Below are positions 1 through 6,137 of a stretch of 6,455 nucleotides of DNA, piece by piece. The position numbers and the translations under genes were made by a program. How positions within the stretch are numbered: position 1 is the first letter of the stretch; the number at the start of each line of letters is the position of its first letter. Under the pieces are notes generated by a model. That model made no database searches. It was not told the DNA's origin and saw only the letters and a list, made by a program, of their open reading frames with translations. Source of the DNA: Sphingobacterium thalpophilum (lineage in GTDB: Bacteria; Bacteroidota; Bacteroidia; Flavobacteriales; Flavobacteriaceae); the NCBI GenBank assembly GCA_943328865.2, contig CALQBR020000087.1:1-6455 (forward strand). The letters are read 5' to 3'.

Positions 1-366
1 ATCGACTGGACGCAAACTACCAACACGATTGATTATGCAATCAAAGAGGTAAAATTACAAAACGAAGAAACTACAATTGCTTTAGAGCGCATTGGTAGAA
101 TGCCCATGCCCATAGAGATCATGGTAGAGTATACTAATGGCTCCAAAGAACTCTATTACATTCCATTGCGCATGATGTATTTTATAAAAGAAAATCCTTA
201 TCCGAATTTGAAAAGAACCATATTACCGGATTGGACTTGGGTAAATCCAAATTATGAATTAAACATTATGACTCCTAAAGATGCTACAATTAAGAAAATC
301 ACCATTGATCCAAGTAATTTAATGGCTGATATTAAGAAAGAAAACAACGTTTTTGAGAATAAATAA
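1..366 (+). CDS. M1-family metallopeptidase, C-terminal end (partial, 5' end outside window)
   Basis: The frame is open from the first base and gives 121 residues before a TAA stop. It begins in the middle of a protein, so the ATG at 100 is internal and not the true start. The sequence resembles the C-terminal region of Bacteroidota M1 (gluzincin) aminopeptidase-like proteins: an ERIGRMPMPIEIMVEY strand, then YYIPLRMM, a PDWTW segment, and a final IDPSNLMADIKKENNVFENK. The zinc-binding HExxH region would lie upstream of the window, so catalytic competence cannot be judged. Such proteins are normally exported and cleave N-terminal residues from peptides. A weak hairpin (372-377 with 382-387) follows the stop but has no T-run. 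The last 28 codons have a close relative at 3642-3728, which implies a former tandem paralogue. The family call is from recalled similarity and is fairly secure; the substrate is unknown. Confidence 0.8.
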   Translation: MDWTQTTNTIDYAIKEVKLQNEETTIALERIGRMPMPIEIMVEYTNGSKELYYIPLRMMYFIKENPYPNLKRTILPDWTWVNPNYELNIMTPKDATIKKITIDPSNLMADIKKENNVFENK

Positions 367-402
367 AGGCGCTTTAAAATCTTAAAGAGGCTGTCTCAAA
401 AA

Positions 403-1222
403 TAGACTGCACTCAAAAGTTTGGACTAATTTATAATTAATTCTGATAATAATGAGTTCGATATTTTATCGGGCTCATTTTGTTTAAATTCGATTTAATT
501 CTTTCGTTATTGTAATAGATAATATACTTGTTTATTTTTTGTTTTAGGTCATCTATTGATTTGAATTTTTGTGTGTAAAACAATTCAGATTTAAGTATTC
601 CAAAGAAGTTTTCAATAATTGCATTATCTAAACAATTTCCTTTTCTTGACATACTTTGTTCAACTCCTTTTTGTTGGAGTAGATATTGATATTGTTTCAT
701 TTGATATTGCCAGTCTTGATCTGAATGTAGGATTAGATTAGTGTTATCTGGTATTTTCTTAAATGCCTTTTTAAGCATTATAACTACTTGATTAAACACT
801 GGCCGTTCTGTCATTTCGTAGCTTATTATTTCCTGATTGTATAAGTCAATTATTGGCGAGTAGGTATAATTTATTCCCAGCAACATTAAATTCAGTTACA
901 TCAGTTGCCCATTTTTGATTTGGAGCTGTGACCTTAAAATTTCTTTCTAATATATTAGGAGCAATTCTACCGTGTTCACCTTTGTATGATTTATATTTTT
1001 TCAATCGAATAATACTTTTTAATCCTAATAATTTCATTAATCTAAAGACCGTTTTATGGTTTATAATTATTGATTTGTTTTGAAGTTCATCAGTTATTCG
1101 TCTGTAACCATAACAACCTTTATGTCTATGATAAATAGAAACAATTAATTCTTTAATTGCTTTGTATTTATCAGATGATTTACTTCGTTTTTGGTATTCA
1201 CTGTTACTTTTTCTTCTTGTTT
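403..1222 (-). mobile_element. Truncated IS3-family (IS150-like) insertion sequence remnant
   Basis: The element is defined by a broken orfB-type DDE transposase on the - strand. The end nearest 403-425 (gactgcactcaaaagtttgg) resembles the terminal inverted repeats of IS150-group elements, which often contain CTGCACnCAAAAGTT. No matching inverted end is found near 1220-1272, orfA is absent, and the orfB frame runs into a TAA at 1221-1223. The element is therefore cut at its transposase-start end. No target-site duplication is recognisable. The left limit is approximate, because a second IS-like motif (387-401) lies just outside it. The remnant separates the M1 peptidase from the acyltransferase module and is probably a scar of the rearrangement that brought that module in. 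Confidence 0.75.
437..1220 (-). pseudogene. IS3-family orfB transposase, 5'-truncated and frameshifted
   Basis: Read on the - strand, the first part (1220 down to the frameshift) carries an HTH_21-type segment with HKGCYGYRRITDEL and INHKTVFRLMKLLGLKS, then IAPNILERNFKVTAPNQKWATDVTEF, which holds the first catalytic Asp. An extra base near 860 breaks the frame: AGNKLYL should run directly into SPIIDLYNQEIISY. The second part (437 to about 859) supplies HSDQDWQYQ with the second Asp and NAIIENFFGILKSE with the Glu, separated by the 35 residues typical of IS3 DDE enzymes. Families usually read HSDQGWQY, so the Asp after Gln is unusual. All three catalytic residues are present but split between frames. 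The N-terminal part of orfB is missing. Programmed frameshifting in IS3 occurs between orfA and orfB, not here, so this is decay. The ATG-initiated open frames at 1037 and 886 are fragments, not genes. Confidence 0.9.
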
Positions 1223-1246
1223 AAAAATTTTTTTTGAAAAAAAGTG

Positions 1247-1254
1247 TAGGTTTG
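1247..1254 (+). promoter_or_regulatory. Candidate -7 box (TAGGTTTG) before the acyltransferase gene
   Basis: TAGGTTTG matches the Bacteroidota TAnnTTTG -7 consensus exactly and lies 18 bp before the ATG at 1273, which would give a short leader. A well-spaced TTG/TTTG -33 element is not evident: TTTG at 1233-1236 is too close and TTG at 1217-1219 is 27 nt away. The box sits beside the broken IS end, so the junction may have supplied or altered the promoter. This is a motif match only. Confidence 0.35.
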
Positions 1255-1272
1255 TACGAAAATATAAAGAAA

Positions 1273-2721
1273 ATGCTTTTTAACTCATTAAACTTTGCGA
1301 TATTTTTACCTATTGTATTTATACTTTATTGGTATGCAACAAAAGGAAATTTAAAGCTTCAAAATATTTTACTCCTCGTCTCAAGTTACTTTTTTTATGC
1401 TTGTTGGGATTGGCGGTTTCTTTTTCTTTTAATCTTTTCAACTCTTCTTGATTACTATACAGGAATCAAAATGTCAGACGCTAAAAATCAAAATTCGAAA
1501 AAGTTTTGGTTTTGGTTAAGTATTTCCATTAATCTTGGGTTTCTAGGCGTTTTTAAATATTACAATTTTTTTGCAGAATCTTTTGCAAATGCATTGGATA
1601 ACATAGGATTAAATGTTAATCCATGGACATTAAAAATTATTTTGCCTGTTGGAATTTCATTTTATACGTTTCATGGGTTATCCTATGTGATTGACATTTA
1701 TAAAGACCGAATAAAAGCAGAGAAGAACTTCATTGATTATTCGCTTTTTGTAAGTTTTTTTCCATTATTAGTTGCGGGACCAATAGAACGTGCTACTCAT
1801 CTATTACCACAAATTCAAAAAAAGAGAACTTTCGATTATACAAAGGCTGTAGATGGTTTGAGACAAATATTGTGGGGATTGTTTAAAAAGGTGGTAATTG
1901 CTGACCAATGTGCAGTATATGCAAATATAATTTTTAGTAATTCTGCAGACTATTCTGGGAGCACACTGTTTTTAGGGGCTATATTTTTTACTTTTCAGAT
2001 TTATGGCGATTTTTCAGGTTATTCTGATATTGCTTTAGGAACTGCAAGACTGTTTGGAATAGAATTATTAAGAAATTTTGCTTTCCCATATTTTTCAAGA
2101 GATATTGCTGAGTTTTGGAGACGTTGGCACATATCACTTTCAACTTGGTTTCGTGATTACCTTTATATTCCTCTTGGTGGCAGTAAGGGAGGCACCTTAA
2201 TGAAGGTAAGAAATACTTTTATTATTTTTATAGTCAGTGGGTTTTGGCATGGTGCAAACTGGACTTTTATTGTTTGGGGTTTTCTTAATGCTTTATATAT
2301 TATGCCTTCCATAATATTTAATACAAATAGAAACAATCTAGAAATTGTGGCTAAAGGAAAATATCTACCAACAATAAAAGAGTTTTTTTCAATTGGAATT
2401 ACGTTTTGCTTAACTGTATTTGCGTGGATATTTTTTAGAGCAAATAATATAGGACAAGCGATAAACTACATTGCCGAAATTCTATCACCTTCTTTTTTTT
2501 CAAAACCTAAATTCGAAGATATGGGAAGTTCCTTAACAACAATAATTCTTGTTTCACTTTTTGTGTTGATCGAATGGAAGGGTAGAGAAGGTAAATATGC
2601 TATTTCGCATTTAGGAATTAAATGGAAACGCCCGATAAGATATGCAATGTACTATGCGATAATCATTGCAATCTTTTGGTTTGGCGGTAAAGAAGAACAA
2701 TTTATTTATTTTCAGTTTTAG
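1273..2721 (+). CDS. MBOAT-family membrane O-acyltransferase (AlgI/PatA/DltB-like)
   Basis: This is a 482-residue polytopic inner-membrane protein of normal family length. The start is the ATG at 1273, which gives MLFNSLNFAIFLPIVF, the usual N-terminus of this family; an in-frame TTG at 1234 would add 13 polar residues and is not favoured. Visible motifs (numbered from the ATG) are LPVGISFYTF at about 124-133, DFSGYSD from Asp246, WRRWHISLSTWFRDYLYIPLGG with His286, and SGFWHGANWTFIVWG with His326, which corresponds to the catalytic His of AlgI-type enzymes. Family members pass acyl groups, often acetyl, from a cytoplasmic donor across the membrane to a periplasmic partner that modifies alginate, peptidoglycan, teichoic acid or other glycans. 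The SGNH gene 8 bp downstream is the expected partner, so the two are probably co-transcribed. The acceptor polymer cannot be told from sequence. The neighbouring IS remnant suggests acquired DNA. Confidence 0.93.
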   Translation: MLFNSLNFAIFLPIVFILYWYATKGNLKLQNILLLVSSYFFYACWDWRFLFLLIFSTLLDYYTGIKMSDAKNQNSKKFWFWLSISINLGFLGVFKYYNFFAESFANALDNIGLNVNPWTLKIILPVGISFYTFHGLSYVIDIYKDRIKAEKNFIDYSLFVSFFPLLVAGPIERATHLLPQIQKKRTFDYTKAVDGLRQILWGLFKKVVIADQCAVYANIIFSNSADYSGSTLFLGAIFFTFQIYGDFSGYSDIALGTARLFGIELLRNFAFPYFSRDIAEFWRRWHISLSTWFRDYLYIPLGGSKGGTLMKVRNTFIIFIVSGFWHGANWTFIVWGFLNALYIMPSIIFNTNRNNLEIVAKGKYLPTIKEFFSIGITFCLTVFAWIFFRANNIGQAINYIAEILSPSFFSKPKFEDMGSSLTTIILVSLFVLIEWKGREGKYAISHLGIKWKRPIRYAMYYAIIIAIFWFGGKEEQFIYFQF

Positions 2722-2729
2722 GATAGTTT

Positions 2730-3620
2730 ATGAAAAAAATTATTATTAATATAAGCATATTTAGTATACCTATTTTATTATTTTTTATATCAACTTTGAT
2801 ATTCTATTGTTTTACAAAAACAGAGTTTGAATCTAAACTAAACGAATTTTCAGATTATCAATGTTTGCTAATGGGTGACTCTCAAATACAGCGTCTTGAT
2901 GGGGAGTTAATATCTGAAAAGACAAAAAACATCGCTAGTGCTAGCGAACATTATTATTTCACATATCAAAAATTACTTAAAATAATTAAAAACAAAAATC
3001 ATAAAATTGATAAAATAATTTTAGGAGTATCAATCCATAATTTTGCTCCTGTTTTCAATAGATTGTACGATATTGATTTCCCAGAAGGAAAGAATAGTCT
3101 TGTAAAATACCTTTACTTTATCCGAATATTTGATGATTCTGATTTCGCAACTAATTTTGATCAGCTTCTAAAACCTTTAATTTCAGGTATTTATAATACT
3201 CCAGACTGGGGAGGTTTTGGAGAGTCAACTAATTCAAACCCTAATTTAGAAATTATCAATCGCACATTTAATATGCATTATTCAATAAAACAAAAAGAAG
3301 CTAAATTTAGCTATTCTCAAAGAACTTATCTATATAAGATAGATAGTTTATGTACTGAAAATAATATAGATTTAATCCTTGTATCCACACCTTATCATTT
3401 TAGATACAAAGAAAAAATTGATGCTTCTTATTTCGTTTTTTTTTCAGAGACACTAAGTAGATTAAACCATCGATACCATTTGAACTATATGGATGATAAA
3501 ATTGACCCGAGTTTTATGTCAGATGCAAATCACTTGAATAAATTTGGCGCAAAAATTTATTCGAAAATTATAAAAAAAGAAATAGAAGCACGAACGCACA
3601 AAAGCGGGTATAAGAAATAG
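2730..3620 (+). CDS. Membrane-anchored SGNH-fold acyltransferase/esterase partner of the MBOAT protein
   Basis: The protein has 296 residues. Residues 4-28 form one hydrophobic segment, so the rest should be held on the periplasmic face of the inner membrane. The catalytic blocks of an SGNH/GDSL fold are visible: GDSQIQR with the nucleophile Ser51 near the start of the soluble domain, an NIASAS segment, ILGVSIHNF, and DANH near the C-terminus with Asp265 and His268 completing a Ser-Asp-His triad. The spacing and the single N-terminal anchor resemble the SGNH partners that complete MBOAT O-acetylation systems (PatB, AlgJ/AlgX and DltD types). It starts 8 bp after the MBOAT stop, indicating an operon. 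The likely role is moving an acyl group onto an envelope glycan; removal by esterase activity is the alternative. The last ~10 residues (ARTHKSGYKK) come from more GC-rich DNA and may be read-through of a recombination junction, so the native C-terminus may have been shorter or different. Confidence 0.87.
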   Translation: MKKIIINISIFSIPILLFFISTLIFYCFTKTEFESKLNEFSDYQCLLMGDSQIQRLDGELISEKTKNIASASEHYYFTYQKLLKIIKNKNHKIDKIILGVSIHNFAPVFNRLYDIDFPEGKNSLVKYLYFIRIFDDSDFATNFDQLLKPLISGIYNTPDWGGFGESTNSNPNLEIINRTFNMHYSIKQKEAKFSYSQRTYLYKIDSLCTENNIDLILVSTPYHFRYKEKIDASYFVFFSETLSRLNHRYHLNYMDDKIDPSFMSDANHLNKFGAKIYSKIIKKEIEARTHKSGYKK

Positions 3621-3623
3621 TAG

Positions 3624-3728
3624 GCTCCACTAATTGTGCATAAAAACACCATTAAGAGAATCACCCTCGACCCAAGTGGCTTAATGTCTGATATTAAGAA
3701 AGAGAACAACATTTTTGAAAATAAATAA
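3624..3728 (+). pseudogene. C-terminal remnant of a second M1-family metallopeptidase
   Basis: An open stretch after a TAG at 3621 ends with KNTIKRITLDPSGLMSDIKKENNIFENK and TAA at 3726-3728. This matches the end of the upstream M1 peptidase almost residue for residue. At DNA level, 3651-3735 aligns without gaps to 289-373 with 12 differences in 85 bases, and the match continues past the stop (aaataaa, gcgct). The divergence, partly at synonymous sites, points to an old paralogue and not a recent copy. Homology begins about 3642; what precedes it is unrelated junction sequence. There is no start codon and almost all of the gene is missing. Tandem M1 paralogues probably existed here, and the second lost its body when the IS and acyltransferase DNA came in. 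Confidence 0.85.
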
Positions 3729-3808
3729 ATGCGCTCTAAATTATAAAAAAAATTATTGAATATACAACAATGGTATTGACTATTTCTATTCGCAATACAG
3801 CAATAATA

Positions 3809-4519
3809 ATGCTCCGATTTTTTTTATCTGGATTTATTGTTATATTATTAACTGCTTCATGCTGTGAAAAATATCATGATACAGATACTCCGACTCCAAA
3901 AGAATTTATTTTTAATTTTCAAACCGATAACGAAGGTTGGAAGGGTGATTTTGCTGATTATCCAAATGAACCTAATGTGGAAAACTTCTATGAGCTGGAT
4001 TTCTCATATTCTATGTTACCAAGTCCATTAAACAATAATAAAGGTGCTTTAAGACAATCTGGAAATAATCACAGCGATGATTTATTTATGTTTGCTAAAA
4101 AGAAAATTTCTGGATTAGAACCCAATACAAACTACAAAATTGATATTGAAATAGAATTTGCTACCAATGTTGCTAATGGTACTATTGGAGTAGGAGGTTC
4201 ACCTGGAGAAAGTGTTTTCCTAAAAGCAGGTGCAACAACCAATGAACCTTTCAAAGTTTTAGACAATTCAGATAACTACTACCGAATGAATCTTGACAAA
4301 GGGAATCAAGGTCAAGATGGTGAAAATATGAAAGTAATAGGAAATTTTGCTAATGGCACTGACTTCAGTGTATATCAATTGAAAGTTTTAAAAACAGTTA
4401 GACCAATTGATACTGTTTCGAATTCGACTGGAGAGATTTGGATAATTGTAGGAACAGATTCTGGTTTTGAATCAACTACCACAATTTTTTACAATACCAT
4501 AAAAGTAAATATTAAATAA
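3809..4519 (+). CDS. Putative secreted lipoprotein of unknown function
   Basis: The preferred start is the ATG at 3809, giving 236 residues. Its N-terminus MLRFFLSGFIVILLTASC is a compact lipoprotein signal peptide with Cys18 as the likely lipidated residue (Cys19 follows directly). The in-frame ATG at 3770 would add 13 residues before the signal and is less likely. A short Thr/Pro-rich linker (about 24-31) leads to FNFQTDNEGWKGDFADYP (about 35-52), then a mostly beta-patterned domain containing SGNNHSDDLFMFAKKKISGLEPNTNYKIDIEIEF and GVGGSPGESVFLKAGATT. The layout of F-x-F-x-x-D-x-EGW followed by a GLxPNTxYxxxxxxxF strand recalls jelly-roll or carbohydrate-binding-like modules of Bacteroidota surface proteins, but I do not recognise a named family. 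No catalytic motif is visible. It directly follows the M1 peptidase remnant and precedes the first repeat copy. Its role cannot be assigned. Confidence 0.8.
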   Translation: MLRFFLSGFIVILLTASCCEKYHDTDTPTPKEFIFNFQTDNEGWKGDFADYPNEPNVENFYELDFSYSMLPSPLNNNKGALRQSGNNHSDDLFMFAKKKISGLEPNTNYKIDIEIEFATNVANGTIGVGGSPGESVFLKAGATTNEPFKVLDNSDNYYRMNLDKGNQGQDGENMKVIGNFANGTDFSVYQLKVLKTVRPIDTVSNSTGEIWIIVGTDSGFESTTTIFYNTIKVNIK

Positions 4520-4632
4520 CACCCAAACATCCCGATATCAATGATGGAGTGGCTAGAGAGTTAATAAATCGGACTGTCTTGGCATACGAATCTTTATTTT
4601 CATTGGGCTCAAAGCCCAAAATAGGGCAATAA
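4516..4632 (+). pseudogene. Possible C-terminal remnant of an unidentified protein
   Basis: Directly after the lipoprotein stop, another frame is open for 38 codons without a start and ends in TAA at 4630-4632. The translation includes KHPDINDGVARELINR and TVLAYESLFSLGSKPK, which looks like a real helical protein end and not random AT-rich translation. I cannot name the family. The stretch contains a short hairpin (ttgggct/agcccaa, 4603-4619) without a T-run, and its last bases overlap the start of the 180-bp repeat. It may be a relic of a deleted gene or a chance open frame. Confidence 0.3.
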
Positions 4633-4654
4633 AATGACCTGACCTGATTCCAAT

Positions 4655-4680
4655 AAAAAAGGCGGAATGTTACTTCCGCC
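4655..4680 (-). terminator. Rho-independent terminator of small RNA copy 1
   Basis: GGCGGAA (4661-4667) and TTCCGCC (4674-4680) form a perfect 7-bp stem with a 6-nt loop. On the - strand the stem is followed by six T residues (4655-4660 read as A on +). On the + strand no T-run follows, so the orientation is clear. Confidence 0.8.
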
Positions 4681-4731
4681 CTTCTTGCCCCAAATCTACC
4701 ACAAACTTAACCTACTAATGCTATGGTGGTA
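4655..4731 (-). ncRNA. Candidate small RNA, copy 1
   Basis: Read on the - strand, a -7 box TACATTTG (4732-4739) is followed by about 75 nt and then a strong terminator hairpin with T6. The 5' part can form a stem of TACCAC (4726-4731) with GTGGTA (4697-4702) around a 23-nt loop; if transcription starts a few bases into this stem, only its inner pairs remain. A GATTTGGGGC linker joins it to the terminator stem. There is no open reading frame of note. The sequence is nearly identical in copy 2 at 6025-6101. The layout suggests an independently transcribed structured RNA, lying antisense to the flanking genes. I cannot assign it to a named RNA family; its exact 5' end and function are unknown. 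Confidence 0.6.
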
Positions 4732-4767
4732 CAAATGTATAGCGACAGAATACTTTTGAAAAACAAA
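4732..4767 (-). promoter_or_regulatory. Bacteroidota-type promoter of small RNA copy 1
   Basis: On the - strand, TTTG (4764-4767) and TACATTTG (4732-4739) are separated by 24 nt. The -7 box fits TAnnTTTG exactly; the spacing is slightly longer than the usual range for the -33 element. Both boxes and the 24-nt spacing recur in copy 2, whereas the spacer sequence has diverged. Confidence 0.55.
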
Positions 4768-4806
4768 TCCGTCCAAGCGCCAAATAAATCGATTAAGGTG
4801 AAAATC

Positions 4807-5060
4807 GGTGAGGTGGCTGTTTGCAAATCCGAGCTACCGGGTAGTTTTATAATGTAAAATACTCAAATACAACAACAATTTATAGTAACCCTTTTTCTCC
4901 TGGGTAGTAAAATACACCACTATATTTATAACCTTCTGATTATAAAATTTTCATAAAGCATGTTAATACAAAACATTAAAAATATAAATAAAAATTATTC
5001 TAAAGCTTATTGTAGATTTGATTGTTAAAGAAAAGAAGAATATAACGTAAATCATTAATT
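4807..5060. other. Intergenic region before the SPFH lipoprotein gene
   Basis: No gene is seen. Bases 4801-4824 match 6257-6280 at 20 of 24 positions and are the leftover arm of a terminator present in the second repeat unit. A small inverted repeat ctaccgggtag lies near 4835-4845. The rest is AT-rich sequence leading to the SPFH gene promoter. Confidence 0.6.
5013..5020 (+). promoter_or_regulatory. Candidate -7 box (TAGATTTG) of the SPFH lipoprotein gene
   Basis: TAGATTTG fits the TAnnTTTG consensus exactly and lies 40 bp before the ATG at 5061, implying a leader of roughly 35 nt. No TTG is found at the expected -33 distance, so the promoter would be weak or need an activator. Motif match only. 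Confidence 0.45.
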
Positions 5061-5834
5061 ATGAAAGCAAATTTAATTTTTTCAGCCGGAATTCTGCTAC
5101 TGGCCAGCAGTTGTGCAGTAGTAAGGCCAGGTGAAGCAGGTCTGAAACAAACCTTAGGAAAGTTTTCGGACAAAATCTTGACACAAGGTATCATTTTATA
5201 TAATCCGTTTATAAGTAAAGTCATTAAAGAGTCTACACAAACCAATAATATTAAACTAATTCTTAGCTTGCCCACTAAAGAGGGCCTAAGTGTTAATTCT
5301 GAGATTTCAATTTTGTATCGATTAGAACAAGAAAAGATTCCTAAAATATTAGAAATATTAGGTCAAGATTATGAGTCCGTGATTACTAGCATATTTAGAT
5401 CTGCTTCCTCTGACGTTTGTGCGCAATTTTATGCTAAGGATATGCATTCAGGAATGCGTGCCAAAATTGAAGAAGAGATAAAAGCTAAGATGTTTGTAAA
5501 CCTAGAGAAACAAGCAGATGGAATCGAGCTAGTAGCTGTTTTAATGAAAAGTATTCAACTCCCAGCTGGTTTGGCGAGTTCTATTGAGCAAAAACTACAA
5601 GCAGAACAAGATGCCATGAGAATGGAATTTATCATTAAACAAGCGACTCTAGAAGCTGAAAAGAAAATTATTGATGCAAAAGGGGAGAGAGATTCTCAAA
5701 AAATTCTTGCTGAGGGATTGACCCCAGAAATTATTAAGTTAAGAACCATCGAGGCTTTCAGTAAACTTTCGCAATCGCCTAATAGCAAAGTGATTATTAC
5801 TGATGGAAAAACACCTTTATTGATTAACGAATAG
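5061..5834 (+). CDS. SPFH/prohibitin-family lipoprotein
   Basis: The protein has 257 residues. MKANLIFSAGILLLASSC is a lipoprotein signal peptide with the lipidation site at Cys18, so it should be membrane-anchored by lipid where most SPFH proteins use a transmembrane helix. The RPGEAGLKQTLGKF start, GLSVNSEISILYRL and the region up to LPAGLASSIEQKLQAEQDAMRMEF are typical of prohibitin/HflK-HflC-like SPFH domains (about residues 20-190). A charged helical segment with EAEKKIIDAKGERDSQKILAEG (about 195-225) is the usual coiled coil for oligomerisation. The end, SKVIITDGKTPLLINE, also fits the family. SPFH proteins build ring or cage assemblies that organise membranes or control membrane proteases; no protease partner is visible in the window. 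It is a single-gene unit flanked on both sides by copies of the small-RNA repeat. Start choice is firm because of the signal peptide. Confidence 0.9.
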   Translation: MKANLIFSAGILLLASSCAVVRPGEAGLKQTLGKFSDKILTQGIILYNPFISKVIKESTQTNNIKLILSLPTKEGLSVNSEISILYRLEQEKIPKILEILGQDYESVITSIFRSASSDVCAQFYAKDMHSGMRAKIEEEIKAKMFVNLEKQADGIELVAVLMKSIQLPAGLASSIEQKLQAEQDAMRMEFIIKQATLEAEKKIIDAKGERDSQKILAEGLTPEIIKLRTIEAFSKLSQSPNSKVIITDGKTPLLINE

Positions 5835-5994
5835 TACCTATTTATTGTATAAACAATTAGTTGACTTCAAATAGAATATTTTAATCACTTAAAACTATTT
5901 CTTGTCCTTTACGACTAATTACCAAAAAATATGGAGTCCCAAAATTGCTTTAAAAATTGCTTCTAAATGCTGCTTTAAACATGTGAATATACAT
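5835..5994. other. Intergenic region after the SPFH lipoprotein gene
   Basis: No gene, RNA signature or convincing terminator is seen. The short motif attgctt/tgcttt recurs around 5944-5977 in AT-rich sequence. The second repeat copy starts at about 5995. Confidence 0.5.
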
Positions 5995-6024
5995 GGCAAT
6001 AAAAAGACGTGACTTGATTCCAAT

Positions 6025-6050
6025 AAAAAAGGCGGAATGTTACTTCCGCC
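6025..6050 (-). terminator. Rho-independent terminator of small RNA copy 2
   Basis: Perfect 7-bp stem GGCGGAA (6031-6037) with TTCCGCC (6044-6050), followed on the - strand by six T residues (6025-6030). It is identical to copy 1. Here the + strand also has ctttttg after the stem, so weak termination in the other direction is possible. Confidence 0.8.
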
Positions 6051-6101
6051 CTTTTTGCCCCAAATCTACCACAAACTTAACCTACTAATGCTATGGTGGT
6101 A
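6025..6101 (-). ncRNA. Candidate small RNA, copy 2
   Basis: It has the same organisation as copy 1 on the - strand: a -7 box TAGATTTG (6102-6109), a potential 5' stem TACCAC/GTGGTA (6096-6101 with 6067-6072), the GATTTGGGGC linker and a terminator hairpin followed by T6. One base differs from copy 1 across the transcribed part. It lies about 190 nt beyond the SPFH gene stop and antisense to it, without overlapping the coding region. Function and exact ends are unknown. Confidence 0.6.
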
Positions 6102-6137
6102 CAAATCTATAGTGAAGCGACCCTTTTAAAAAACAAA
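6102..6137 (-). promoter_or_regulatory. Bacteroidota-type promoter of small RNA copy 2
   Basis: On the - strand, TTTG (6134-6137) lies 24 nt before TAGATTTG (6102-6109). The only change within the boxes relative to copy 1 falls at an unconstrained n position of TAnnTTTG, while the spacer has eight changes. Confidence 0.55.

Larger units (their letters stand above)
4625..4806. repeat. Intergenic direct repeat, copy 1 (about 182 bp)
   Basis: It aligns without gaps to 5995-6176 at a constant offset of 1370 bp, with 17 differences in 182 bases by eye. Differences are uneven: 4641-4740 has three, 4741-4758 has eight, and 4771-4780 has none. The well-conserved part corresponds to the candidate small RNA and its promoter boxes. 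An 8-bp palindrome AATCGATT (4787-4794) upstream of the promoter is also kept in both copies. Confidence 0.92.

Noticed and set aside
437..1037. Two separate transposase genes or a programmed frameshift
   Set aside because: The break lies inside the catalytic domain of orfB, not at the orfA/orfB boundary, and the 5' end is missing; this is a decayed gene.
1234..1272. TTG-initiated N-terminal extension of the MBOAT gene
   Set aside because: It adds 13 polar residues before MLFNSLNF, the usual start of the family, and begins in IS-junction sequence.
3770..3808. ATG at 3770 as start of the lipoprotein
   Set aside because: It would place 13 residues ahead of a complete lipoprotein signal peptide starting at 3809.
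4603..4619. Hairpin ttgggct/agcccaa as terminator of the lipoprotein gene
   Set aside because: No T-run follows on either strand, and it lies within a protein-like open frame.
5000..5275. 91-codon open frame on the - strand
   Set aside because: It overlaps the SPFH gene start and its promoter in antisense and shows no family resemblance.
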